Source of the DNA: Lottia gigantea
Lineage: Eukaryota > Mollusca > Gastropoda > Lottiidae
Assembly (NCBI RefSeq): GCF_000327385.1
Contig: NW_008711014.1
Span: 494,458-558,457, forward strand
DNA: 64,000 bases
Reading direction: 5' to 3'
The translations under genes were made by a program, and so were the position numbers. The notes under the pieces were generated by a model, which was not told where the DNA came from, did no database searches, and worked only from the letters and a program-made list of their open reading frames with translations. Below, piece by piece: positions 1 to 11,330 of this stretch; position 1 is the first letter of the stretch; each line of letters begins with the position of its first letter.

Positions 1-114
1 TACAAGCAGGTTATTATACTTTAAGTAGTAAATATTGTATACCTATACTAAATAATATTATATAGAGACAATATGTCTTCAAGTTGATCACATAATCTTA
101 TAATCTTGTTAATA

Positions 115-230
115 CTATTCACTCAGCCTAGTGTTCAACCAACAATATAGATCAGTGATTAGTGTTAAAACTATTCACTCAGACAGCCTAGTGTTCAACC
201 AACAATATGGATCAGTGATTAGTGTTTAAA
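115..230. repeat. Two-copy tandem duplication, about 57 bp
   Basis: Two adjacent copies both contain cctagtgttcaaccaacaat and gatcagtgattagtgtt. They differ by a 4-base insertion and single changes. This is a recent local duplication with no coding sense. Confidence 0.85.
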
Positions 231-1072
231 CTTAACAGACCTTAAAATTTTGATGGCTTATTTACCTACACTTTAAGATGATATAATGGATGAAAGGGCA
301 ATGCTGTGTACAATGGGGCAGAATATCAGCTAATGGCTTTTAATTCCCATACCTCTACTCTCTTGTTCTTTACCTTAAATCATGTCATAATTTCACTTTT
401 GTCCCTCTAGGTGTTATTTTTAAATATTCCATGAGCACAATTGAAAGCTTACACCCAATTGTTTTTTTTAACTAAAATGAGATAATTTTTTCTGTCCTTT
501 TTTGCTTCTGAACATGGTATGACAGACCTTACAGTGTGCAAAGATGGAAATTTTGGCAAGACTGCACAATATTATATGATATTTATCAAACTGTTATAAC
601 TCAAGATGATGAAAGAATGAGATTAAAAATTCAAACAGAAATTCCAACATGTAGACAGCATACCTCACAGTAATTTAACAACTATCTTAAATAGTTTCAG
701 GAAATAAGTTAAATATTTTCCTTGACAGTTACTAGACTGATGAATATTTATAAAGTTTTTAACTTTTCTTGTTAACCATGTGATAAACAAGATAATAATA
801 ACTTTGTCATCTGTATAAAATATTTTGGTAGGCGTCGCTAGCAGGGTAGGATAAGCTCTACTTTCAGAACACAAGATGCCACTGTGTGAATTTTTTTGTG
901 AACAGGGAATCCAATTGAGAGTCCACACAGCAAATATTGGCATAAATAGTACTAAATTTAGCTTGACAAGGACAAAGATTGATGGAGAAGTAGCACTTCA
1001 GCAGAATTAAAACCATCTTGAAATAAAGATATCATAGACAGATGACAAATATGCAAGCCAGATCTAAATTTA

Positions 1073-1345
1073 ACACTTCTCACATAATATTACAAGATTC
1101 TACTTGATACTGACAAAATTAACTTCAAAGACAATATTGGTGATGTGGGTGTACCACTTGAAACCATCCTTAAGAGTAATACAAAGGTGCCCAGCCAAAA
1201 TTGGGTAAAGATTTGAGAACCAGTTCCAAAAATAGCATTTCTCACATAATATTACAAGAGTATGCAAGATATTGACTAAATAAACTTCAAAGAGAGTATT
1301 GGTGATGTGGGAGAACCTCTTCAGAAAACTTGAAAACATCATAAA
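1073..1345. repeat. Two-copy tandem duplication, about 161 bp
   Basis: The block cacataatattacaag recurs at 1081 and 1242. It is followed in both copies by aacttcaaag and tattggtgatgtggg. The copies are clearly diverged, so this duplication is older than the one at 115..230. Confidence 0.8.
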
Positions 1346-2448
1346 GAGATATATAAAGGATAACCAATAGTTGTTAAAACTATTATTGATATGACAAATA
1401 CCTTCACTTATATTACAATAGTTATCTTAGAAAGTTTAACCAAGACATTTGATTGTTAGGTAAATAATAATAACCCTTTAATAAACAAGAAAATAAACAC
1501 TAGCTCTCTATTATCAGTGTATTTGTCAACAATTTAATATTATAATGTTATTAACATAACCTAGAAATACCACTGTTTCTCCATTTAAGATTGGGTTTGA
1601 GAGACTTATGTTACAGACATCAGAAGAGTATGATGAAATAACTATCATTGAGTGTGGCCTGTAGCGTAGTCAATTAGAATGTTTGAATCCTTCATGGTGT
1701 TATTCACTTGAATACATTGAACAAATGGTGGTTGTGGGTTCTCATCTCGGTCGGTATGTGAAAGTCTGATGACCTTCATTTCTCCTTATTCTTTTTCTTC
1801 CCAGCTGTAAATTGGTACAGTTAATCTAGAAATTCCCAATGACATGAGGCCCTGTTTCCTTCCAAATAATCTCAATGAATCGTAAAATATACAAAAGACT
1901 ATAATATAATGTGTATTATATATATGAATATAATATAATACAGCTTAATATATTAATCATAGATCTATTAAACATAAATTTCATTACATATGTATAATGA
2001 ATTGCATGGTTATTGAACTGTTGCGAAATTGTTGGCATGTAATCTGGTATAATATTAAAATGATATGCATGAATTGAAATATTAAGTCTGTAGAAGTTAG
2101 TAAGTTAGTTTATAATACAGTGTTATTTGAGAGTGTAAATGATATGTTCATCACATGTATATGTTTATGTGTTTTGCATGAGAATGTTAATAGCGCTGTC
2201 AAATTTACTAAGAAAGATTCTTTAGAATTTATAATGTTTTTTCACATGCACGTTTTTAATAAGGTTTACTGAGCATTCTCACTTAGACTCAAACATGTGT
2301 GATTTTGTTGCAATATTTTGTTGTAATGCTAAGATTTTAAGACATGGCATCCACAAGATCTTGTTGGATTTATTGAAATAATTGGGATCATTACGCTAAA
2401 ATTTGTGATCTGTCAATGTAATATTTGGAAATAAATTTCATGACCTAC

Positions 2449-2712
2449 CTTAGACCATTTAGGATTAAGCTGTCTGGCTTTCTGAGCATCCTGAAGACTT
2501 TTATGAGGCTGGTTAATCTTGATAAAAGCAGCTGATCTGTTGGTGTATAATATATGATTGTCAGGGTCCAGGGCTATAGCATCAGAGTATAACTGTATCG
2601 CCAGTAGAAAGTCTCCATTTTTCACAGCTTCATTGCTTTCACGAACTTTCTGCAAGAAGAGTGCCTTGTTTGCATCATTGGAACTGGAACTTGGACCAGC
2701 TTCTTCTGACAT
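2449..2712 (-). CDS. TTC28: TTC28-like TPR protein, first coding exon
   Basis: This is an 88-codon exon. It starts MSEEAG with a Ser-rich leader, then has a TPR helix pair (about residues 17-88) containing FLQKVRESNEA, NGDF, LYTNRSAAF and KARQLNPKWSK. The KVRxSNEA and KARxLNPKW strings are characteristic of TTC28, a very large TPR/CHAT-domain scaffold protein linked to the mitotic midzone in vertebrates; Hop/STIP1-type TPRs have DLKPDWGK-like endings instead. The exon ends in phase 0 at a good donor (AAG|GTAGGT, at 2448). A TTTCAG acceptor lies four bases upstream of the ATG, so the 5' UTR is probably spliced in from further upstream. The downstream exons are outside the window. The family call is from recalled sequence similarity; the exon itself is well supported. 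Confidence 0.8.
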
Positions 2713-2878
2713 TACCTGAAATATTCAAAGAGTTAAAATATAAAACACTTGATATGAACCAAGCATACAGATACAGGGGTAACCAATGTGATCTACCTTG
2801 TTGTGCCTCCACAAGCTGAAATTTTCAGCCAGTAGTATAATTGATCTTATCTTATGATAATACAATAATGAATATTTT

Positions 2879-2965
2879 CACTGTTAAAATAGTGCTCAAT
2901 AAATTGAATAGCAATATAGAAATACCGCTGTTAAAGTACCACTGTTGATATAGAAATAGAAATAT
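2879..2965. repeat. Degenerate dispersed copy of the 51-bp satellite
   Basis: The sequence contains cactgttaaaatagtgctca, then caatatagaaataccgctgt, followed by a broken second unit with accactgttgatatagaaat. These are the signature blocks of the 51-bp array at 44170..45396, more than 41 kb away. Confidence 0.8.
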
Positions 2966-4750
2966 CAAAACAGAACCTAAAAAAACATGTTGTTCGCACT
3001 GTGTGAAACCCTGAGTAACAAGGTATTGTTTTAATATTTCTATATCATCTTATTATGTTGTTTCCAAGTAAGAAAACCTATAGATCTTGATTCATCCCTC
3101 TACAGGCTTTAGAGTTAAAGATTCCTAAAAACAAATCCTACCAAAACCCTGATAATCCTTATAGTACCAGTGTCTTTCATGATGACTTTAATAACAATAC
3201 CAAACATCACTGAGATTCTCCCCCATATATCACTGTCTTGTTACCCTGTTTCTATCATGAACATGATTTTTATATCTAGGAGGGCCTGATTAAGTATTCT
3301 TGTCCTATGTTGGTGTCATAGTTTTTGACACTTGGAAAATATAGTAACTCATATTATTAATTTATCTAGACCAAATTCTAATTATGACATTCTTCTAAGA
3401 CAACATTTTTTAAATGCTCAATCAAAACAGTGACTGAATTACAGTTATTTAGACAATGCTATAGGCAAATGAATTTTACATGATGTTAATCAATCAAAAT
3501 TACTGAAGCCATTCAGGGGGAAATTTATAATGATATAGAACAAAAAGATGTAGATTTGTGATGCAAGGTTATCCAACAGCTTCTTTTATTTCCAAAATAT
3601 TTTGAAGCACATCTACTTTCCAAATTGGTTTCTTATGTTCTGCTTGTAGCAAACATTCATTGGAGAACAATAGCTTTTCAAATCAATCCCTAGATACTAA
3701 ATCAAGAAAAAAATAGCCTTGCAAATCAACCCCTTAATACTATGTCAAGACAAATGATTCTACAAATTCAGTTGGTCCTATTATCATGCCAATTTCTAGT
3801 AGTGTTAATGGAAATATATGACAATTTTGCACTGGAACAAAAGATTAAATTGTGTACAATGACTTTCTTAAAAGAAATCAAAACAGAAACTCTTCAAACA
3901 TTTATTACAAAAAATTTAATGGAAGGTTCATAAAATTTCAAATCAAATACTAAATATCCCATCTTGTATGTCAATGACACCAATAGGACTCTAAAGTCAA
4001 GAGCTAATGAAAAGAGACCAGTATGGCCTAGGGCTACTTGACTACCTACTAAACACTACTAAATACCTACTATTGCCACTTTTATTGTGATATATTGGTA
4101 GAATACTGAGTTATTTGGTAACTTGAACAGATTTAATGAGACAGTTTACTATTCAAAAAGAAAAATACAAGAAATCAGAAAATTATATCCCAAAGAGACC
4201 ATCCACAAGATAAAAAAATTTTTTCTCAAAAATTAAGTTTCAGGCTATGTTTGAAAAACAATGAAAGGGAACAACACAATTTATTGACAAGTCTAATGGC
4301 TCATATCTCATATTCCAATAAAATAAATTATTATTCAAATTCGCTTTGAATTTCTTTTAAGATTCTAGATATTTAAAAGATTACATCGGACATCTTACTT
4401 AAAATAGTCATTAAATACTCTTCTGTCAAAACTTTCCACAGTATGCTAAGCTCAGAAAAAGCTCAATCTGTTCTTCAAGACATTTACATAGATACAATGG
4501 AATTGACTAGTGTATATTGACAATGAAGTAATAGATACAATGTAAGAAAGGTCAATAATAAAAGTTGTGATATAACAATAGGGAAAGGTAACACCCTAGA
4601 TTATATTATTATTACCATTTAACACTGTAGGTCATCAAACCATACACAATATTACCACTTAACATTACTATATATCTCTCATAACAACCCATATTGACAT
4701 TTTGTCCTTTAAACCAAGGTTTAAATTTCCTGTCTCCAGTATGCTGCATG

Positions 4751-4785
4751 GTGCAGAAAAGTAGAACATAAAACTCCATTCATTT
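4751..4785 (+). mobile_element. SINE 3'-tail fragment
   Basis: The sequence gtgcagaaaagtag followed by aactccattcattt matches the 3' tail of the SINE copies at 15.5 kb and 43.3 kb. Only the tail is recognisable. Confidence 0.5.
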
Positions 4786-7084
4786 CCAGTATGCTACAAG
4801 TTTAAGCTCAACTAATTCTTGTGAAAGGATATGCTAGAACTAATGATATGACATGTTGTTTTGGGACATGCTTCTCTGCACATTTAAGCAATACAGAAAC
4901 TTGGATGAAATCATTTCAGTATAGGAGACTTGAGACCGGCCAATACAAAGACAAGACAGGATCTGTATGCCACAGATTCGCATACTAATAATTGCTTACT
5001 GCTTACTGGCATAGCTAGGCTAGTAACAGCATATACTTTTATCTAACACTTAATTACAACTATCTATCTGAGGTGTATAGCTTATTAACATAATATACTG
5101 CAGTGTCTTCAAACTTACTGCAATCTTAGATTAAAAACAAAATCAGAGATAGTTTAATACAAGAAATCTGGTTTATCAACACTCTATACAATATATAAAG
5201 TTGAAAATACTGCAGTATATTGGGTGTAAAACTCAGAGATTAGGTTTAATTACTGGAGATCTGACCCTATTGTAGAGTTTGAAGACTAGCAGCAAATTCC
5301 TTTGAGTGAATACCATAAGCTATAAATCTTAGATAAATCAGAGTAAACCTTTAATATGTGAGATCTGACAATGGTCTGATTGATAAGATGACATATTATC
5401 AATATTAATATCACTTCTATAATAACTGATTGATTGATCAGGTTATATACTTCACTGAATCTATTGTTTTATTCTCTATTCATCTATACACTTACAAATA
5501 GACACCTTAAACAGAAGTTGTATGGTATAGCATTAATAATAATAATTCTGTTGAGAATAGAAGAGGTGTTTGTTACTACGGTCCCTGTACAATCTTTCTT
5601 GTTGCACACCTCATGACATTGTCAAGAGGGCGTAGTCCTAATTTCATTATTATCATATCTGAAAAGTCTCCTTGCAAGCTCTAGAAATATAGAAGTCCAC
5701 AGACATTATGCACACCTGAAACGATGTGTTCAAAGAAGGAAATATTACTATTGGTAACTATCTTTTAAAAGAAAGAAACATATACAATGTGTAATATAAG
5801 AACTATTGTTTAATATAAAAGTTAAAGCACAATGACATATTCCACATTCCTCTGTTATATACCTTCATAGATATAGACTTATATTTATATGTACCTTGTT
5901 TTATTGTTAATAGTTGCTCAGTTTGTTTATCAGCTTAGTTTGTATTGATAGAAATACATAGTCAAAATATTGTCAATTTGTTTATATGGTTTATAATCCT
6001 TTAGATATACTTTATATACATTCTTAACATAGGTAGGGGTCTGTCTGTCTATTGATGGTGACTACTAGACTATTGAGAACTTTCAACAGATTGATTAATA
6101 TCATTAGGATATATTTAAATATCTAACTTTCATTCATTAACCTTTGATAAAATACTAAATGCATCACCAGAGTTAACCTAAAACTATCTTCCAAATCTTT
6201 CTTAATAAGAGCAGTTTTCTTATGTTTTGTAGGGACTAGTAGATCTATGTGGTATGAATGGCCAGGTATCAGCACTGCATGTTTTTTGCTTGGATCATAC
6301 AATTCGTATGTTTGGATTTAGATAAAAAATATCTTCAATTTAAAAGAAATAATTCTGACAACCAACCAATTACACTACTGCAACTAAACACCATACACCA
6401 TTGCTCCTCCAGATATATTACTTGCCCCTCAGAACAATAAAGTCTGGCTATGAACCTGCTGATAGCAATATAACTGTCATGTGAAAGAGGGGAAAATATT
6501 CACTTGTAACATGTTGTGATCAGGTCAATATTTAAACATTATTAACATACCTGGTCAGTCTATGTGTCCACTGTGGTTAGTATTGGTCATCCTGACTTCA
6601 TTGATTTGGTCAACCACAAAAATGACTGCCATTACCTTAATTTCTCACCCTTTTTCTGAGTGAACTTTTTACTTCCATTCAGCTTTACTAGCTAGAGCTA
6701 TGTTACAAATAATCATCATATGTGTATTCATTTTAAATTATCATTTTACACTTTGCATAACCAAACACTTTATGAATGCATAATTGTTTTGTTGTTGGTT
6801 ACCAATGAGTACCATCTAGAGATGCTTGTAGACAGGAACCTTGAGAAGTTCAATTTTTAACTTTGTGTAAAATGAATCTATGATATTTAATTTTTTCGTT
6901 CTTACATTTTTCTATCAAGTCAATCAGAAACATATCTATATCAAATTGAAACATAACAATTTTGATATAAGGCAACCAAGATATCTTAAGCATGTTCAAA
7001 TTTAAATCAATTTCTGGATCAAACAGATTAACCCGAGGTCAGCAATTTTAATCTAAAGTGACTACTGGTGTTATCTTTATGTCT

Positions 7085-7445
7085 AGTTTAAATACTATTT
7101 ATATTATAGAACCCCTGGTATTGTATACATGTAATATCATACCCCCTAGTAAGGTTTATCAATTATTAACTTATTCAAACCTAGTAGGGCACCAGTGTTT
7201 GTCATGTATTGGGTACCTATATCTTAATTTATTAACATTTTTACAATCAAATACATGTAATATCATACCCCTAGGGTTTATCACTTATTAACTTATATTA
7301 ACCTTTTAGAGCACCAGTATTTCTCATATTAGCTGCTTATCTTATTACTACTTGTATAATTTTTCACCATATATTAACATACTATTGAATACATGTAATA
7401 TCATACCATCTTGGTAGGGTTTATCATTCATATAAAGTTCTATCC
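7085..7445. repeat. Three-copy tandem repeat, about 130 bp
   Basis: The block atacatgtaatatcatacc recurs near 7125, 7250 and 7388. Each copy is followed by a gggtttatca-like and a ttattaactta-like stretch. The copies are diverged. It lies in the TTC28 5' intron. Confidence 0.75.
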
Positions 7446-8988
7446 TACTTTTATTGGTTCAAAACATATTGCCTGTATGAAGATCATTTATTTATAATGA
7501 CAGTAATATTCGACGCTTTATAGGTATTACCATTGATCCATTTGTATCGTATCAATGTATCATTTTTTGTGATGTATTAAGTCATGTGAGATATCACTGA
7601 ACTTATATACCATCAAATAGTTTCATATGTAATTTACATGTATATTATGTAAATTGTTTCTAATTAGAATGTTTATAACCCTGACTAATGAATGCACATT
7701 GTACAAGATTATTATTATATTACAATCATTTATATCTTATATCCAATTAGAAACTAAATGTGTAAACCCAAAATTGGAAAAAAAACAACAAGAGGCACAA
7801 CACAGCTAGTGTTAAAAGTTTTAAGAAAAGGAGATATTGATATAGTCCAAGTAAATTAAACTATATATGGTGTACAATACAATATCTACATCAATATTAA
7901 TTATACCTGATAGGGAGGCAGTGTTTAAAGGGTTAAAAGAAAAGTATATCCTAGGTCACCACAGTCTTGATAAATTATAATATAAGTTGAACAATATAAT
8001 AATTATAATACAGAATATTGTATAGAAATATATGAATAGAGACTTAGATTACACATTACTGTATAAATACTTATAATAATATACCTCTCTATTTACCCTA
8101 TAACTTTTATTATAGACCAGGTTTATACCAATAGACCACACTTCAACATTATACTTCAAAATTTAGACAGATCCTAAGGAAAATACTCACGCTTTTAGGA
8201 AAAGATGAAGGATGCCTCTGAGAACTTGATAACAATTAAAGGAATGATTATTTGAATCATTTGCTACAAGTCATGCCCGACACAAAAGGAAGCCTTCTAT
8301 AATTTGATTAAAATTTAAATGGCAGCCAGTTTGACTTCAGAAAGTGCTCATTTGACTTATTTACTGATACAGAAGTAAGTCTCTAATAATTTGATTACAA
8401 TTAAAACGACAGTCAATTTGGCTTTTTTCCAGTAATGTTTGACATGGACCATGGCAAAAGTACTTGTCTTTCAACAACAGATGAAGGGTGTAAGAAGTTG
8501 ATTACAATTTCAGAAAGTGCTGGTTTGATAAAGATCCTTGGAAATTACTTTGATTTTATCAAATTAGAAAAATCAACCACTTTATGTAAATCTAACTTCA
8601 AGTATCCCTGTGATTAACAGGAGTGCTGATTGATAATATCTACCAGTCATGTCTGATTCGCATCTCCTAGTTGTTATATTGTTTATGGCAACCCTTAGAT
8701 AACGATATATAATAGCAGTATCATCTTCAAACAGAATAAATTTCAACATTTATATCAATTCTTAGAATGTGTAAGATTCTAAACAGGATCAAAAGGGCAA
8801 AGTGATGTAAAACCATTACCAAATTATGACTGAAATTTGTCTTGCTACTTCAAAACAGAACATGTTAATTGATGCATATAGTGGGTTAGCTTAATGCCCT
8901 TATATGCAATGTATATCCTATATCATACTTGGATTATCATGACCATATTCTAAATCAATCTTTATTCATAAATAAAATAATAAGCCTA

Positions 8989-9135
8989 CCTTTTCTGGTC
9001 TTCTTCTATTCACCTGTTCCATCTAGCCACATTTAAAAATAATCCACTTGAATAAATATCAAAACTAATCAAATAATATCCGTACAAAATGTCACACAAA
9101 TATTCAATGGGCAATCCGCCATTTTGTTATTTCAA
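8989..9135 (-). promoter_or_regulatory. Probable TTC28 promoter and 5' UTR exon
   Basis: On the minus strand, ACAAAATGGCGGATTGCC (near 9112-9127) resembles the YY1-type element placed just downstream of many housekeeping start sites. About 130 bases further on, CCAGAAAAG|GTAGGC forms a good splice donor at 8989-8988. Joined to the acceptor at 2716 this would give a non-coding first exon. The ATG in the YY1-like motif opens a 17-codon upstream frame that closes inside the exon. The role is inferred from motif and spacing only. Confidence 0.4.
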
Positions 9136-11273
9136 TCCAATGCGACACACAGCGTACAGGTAAACATCAAACGAAATTGAATTAAACCGCATTTCACACC
9201 TGATCACCTAATGAAGTTCAATGAAATTATGAATTATAAGATCCAGTGATAAAAACACAATTTGAATCAAAGAAATAAAGCTAAAACTAAAATTTCAACT
9301 GTCCAAGTGTGGTCAAGTAAAGTTTGTTGACAATCTTCAGACATTTCTACCTTTATTGTATTTACAGGTGAAATAAACTCAAGGGACGTAACCCAAGTTT
9401 AGCCTACAGACAACATGTAATTAAATGCATGACTTGGTGACAATTAGATCAAAGTAATAGGTTGCCAATTATACACAAACGCGATGAAAGGACACTATGT
9501 ATCTTTTAAAAAACAATTGAGTTTGTTATTGTTATTAGAACCTGGTAGGTTTACAGATCAAGGGCAGTAACTCATAAATTTCTTGCTTAAAGTTTATTTC
9601 ACTCCATTTATGAAACTCAATATTTAAGTCAAGGAGACATTTTGATGTGATTGTGTATCAGCTCAAAATCATTACCGTTTTGGCATAAAGAATCTGTGGC
9701 TTCAGTTTATTGTCTCCTGTACCGATTACCAAGACAGCAGGGGCCCATCTAGAGCTAAAAATGAGAAGTATCTCTCTGAGGCGAGGCCCGAAGGGACAAA
9801 GCCCCTTTAGGCCAGGGGGCTGGGGGCTCCCCTCCACACCAAAAAGTCACAGGATTTCAGATGGCCCGGGATGAATGTTTATGCATTTAGAAGACATAAT
9901 TTTCACTTCAAAATAAGACAGGTCACAGGTCCTATCACATGGCCAAATGGCCACAGGCATCTGTTTCTATCAATAGACGACTATTTCTATAATAGTATAT
10001 ATATACAGATGCCTGTGCAAATGGCCCTCCCCTAACTACGCTACTGCAAGACAGTGTCTATGACAAACATCACTGAAGGGAACCATATATGGGAATGAAC
10101 TTTAAACAACCCTAAATACCCAGGCCTCGTGAGTATAATTAATAGGAAGAATTCGGTGGTGAAAAATGTGTTTTCTACTTCTTTTTGAATAGGAGTGGCA
10201 GTGCACTATCGTTCACACGGATATTAGTGCTATTTTCATTTTACCATTTTTCCCCCAATATCTTTATCTGATAGATGAAAGAGATTTGGATCTGACAGGG
10301 GGTCTTAAATCTAAATCTCGGATGATAATTGTATCACTTGTTATATCGTGTTTTGGCTTGCTATCCATTTTGTCATGCTTTGGACGAGATTTGGAATTGA
10401 TTTACTTTACGCAGCCCCAAAAGATTCAATATTGTTGAGGTGGAACGCTTCGAATTATCAGACATAAAGACACCAAAGAGTATCACGTAGTTTCATAAAA
10501 ATTAGTTCAGTAGGATACTGTGCTAGAACCAAATGCGTTTGACCTACATCTCAAGCACAATTCCATCTGGTGTCATTTTGGTTCAATGTTTTACCTGGTT
10601 TCAGAAGGTATATTTAGATCTTGACGACGCGTTAATTGGACATAGATCGAATAAACAAAACAACCCCCCACTTTTTATAGCTAATTGATGCACATAAACC
10701 ACTGGAGAATACAGAAAACATCTCAGCAATGCTGTTAACTCTTCTTCAATTGCATGCCTGTCATACTAACAATCTCGTTCTGTCATTGTTCCAATATATA
10801 CACTGAGTTTTCTTCACGTTGACAGGCATTCGATTGTTTTCAACTTGAAAAGGCTCATAATTATGACAATGACGATATTAAAAAAATAATCAGTTTCTCT
10901 AAAAATAGCCTTCATACACCCCTGCAGATAAACGAATGCGAGATTTAACGATTCTAACTAACATCTAAGATTTGTCAAGAATTCTTCCGTTTTTTACCCC
11001 TTGTGCGTTTAACTTGATGTATACATATGAAGTTTCTTGACTCTATTTTCTAAATGAGACGTTCTTAACTTGGTTCTTCCCAAACATACCACGAACATAA
11101 TGTAGAACCTGATAGTCTTTTACTGCAGCAGGATTACTGTTTTAACCAAATTAAATTTAAATTCCAATTTAACCAAATTGGTTGCAAGATAAAGTGTTAT
11201 TCTATTAAGATAGAAGGCAAGATAAGACCAAATTGTCTTGGGCTTGTTTCGCCCACCTTGAATTATTTTATGG
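9136..11273. other. Intergenic region between TTC28 and the VWA gene
   Basis: Apart from the hAT-type element at 9738..10046 I see no gene. TTC28 (minus) and the VWA gene (plus) diverge from this region, so it should hold both promoters. Confidence 0.5.
9738..10046. mobile_element. Non-autonomous hAT-type element (MITE) with perfect 8-bp TSD
   Basis: The 309-bp element begins CAGGGGCCCATCTAG and ends CTAACTACGCTACTG, whose reverse complement CAGTAGCGTAGTTAG is an imperfect inverted copy of the start. It is flanked on both sides by the 8-mer CAAGACAG (9730..9737 and 10047..10054), the target-site duplication length of hAT transposases. There is no coding capacity. A 13-bp inverted repeat (CACAGGCATCTGT, about 9951-9963 and 10010-10022) sits near the right end and may be a nested insertion or hairpin. 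Part of the body is shared with the element at 36316..36517. Confidence 0.85.
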
Positions 11274-11280
11274 TATATAT
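11274..11280 (+). promoter_or_regulatory. TATA box of the plus-strand VWA gene
   Basis: TATATAT in the context GGTATATATTG lies 57 bases before the ATG at 11331. The minus-strand paralogue has the same GGTATATATTG about 60 bases before its ATG. The match in both sequence and spacing supports a working core promoter with a 5' UTR of roughly 25-30 bases. Confidence 0.65.
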
Positions 11281-11330
11281 TGCCTGGAAGTGTTGGATAT
11301 TTTCTGTGTTTTAAAGGATTATATATTAAC

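Larger units (their letters stand above)
1..2448. other. Intron of TTC28-like gene, no exon seen
   Basis: This stretch follows the splice donor of the exon at 2449..2712 on the minus strand. I saw no further TPR-coding exon, so the intron probably runs past the window edge. It holds two local tandem duplications, listed separately, and otherwise AT-rich unique sequence. Confidence 0.5.
2713..8988 (-). other. Long 5' intron of TTC28-like gene
   Basis: About 6.3 kb of AT-rich sequence lies between the presumed 5' UTR exon and the first coding exon. Short open frames here show no codon pattern or family resemblance. It contains a degenerate satellite unit, a SINE tail and a 130-bp repeat (separate entries). 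Weak repeated phrases around a tttgattacaatt motif occur between 8170 and 8560. Confidence 0.45.
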
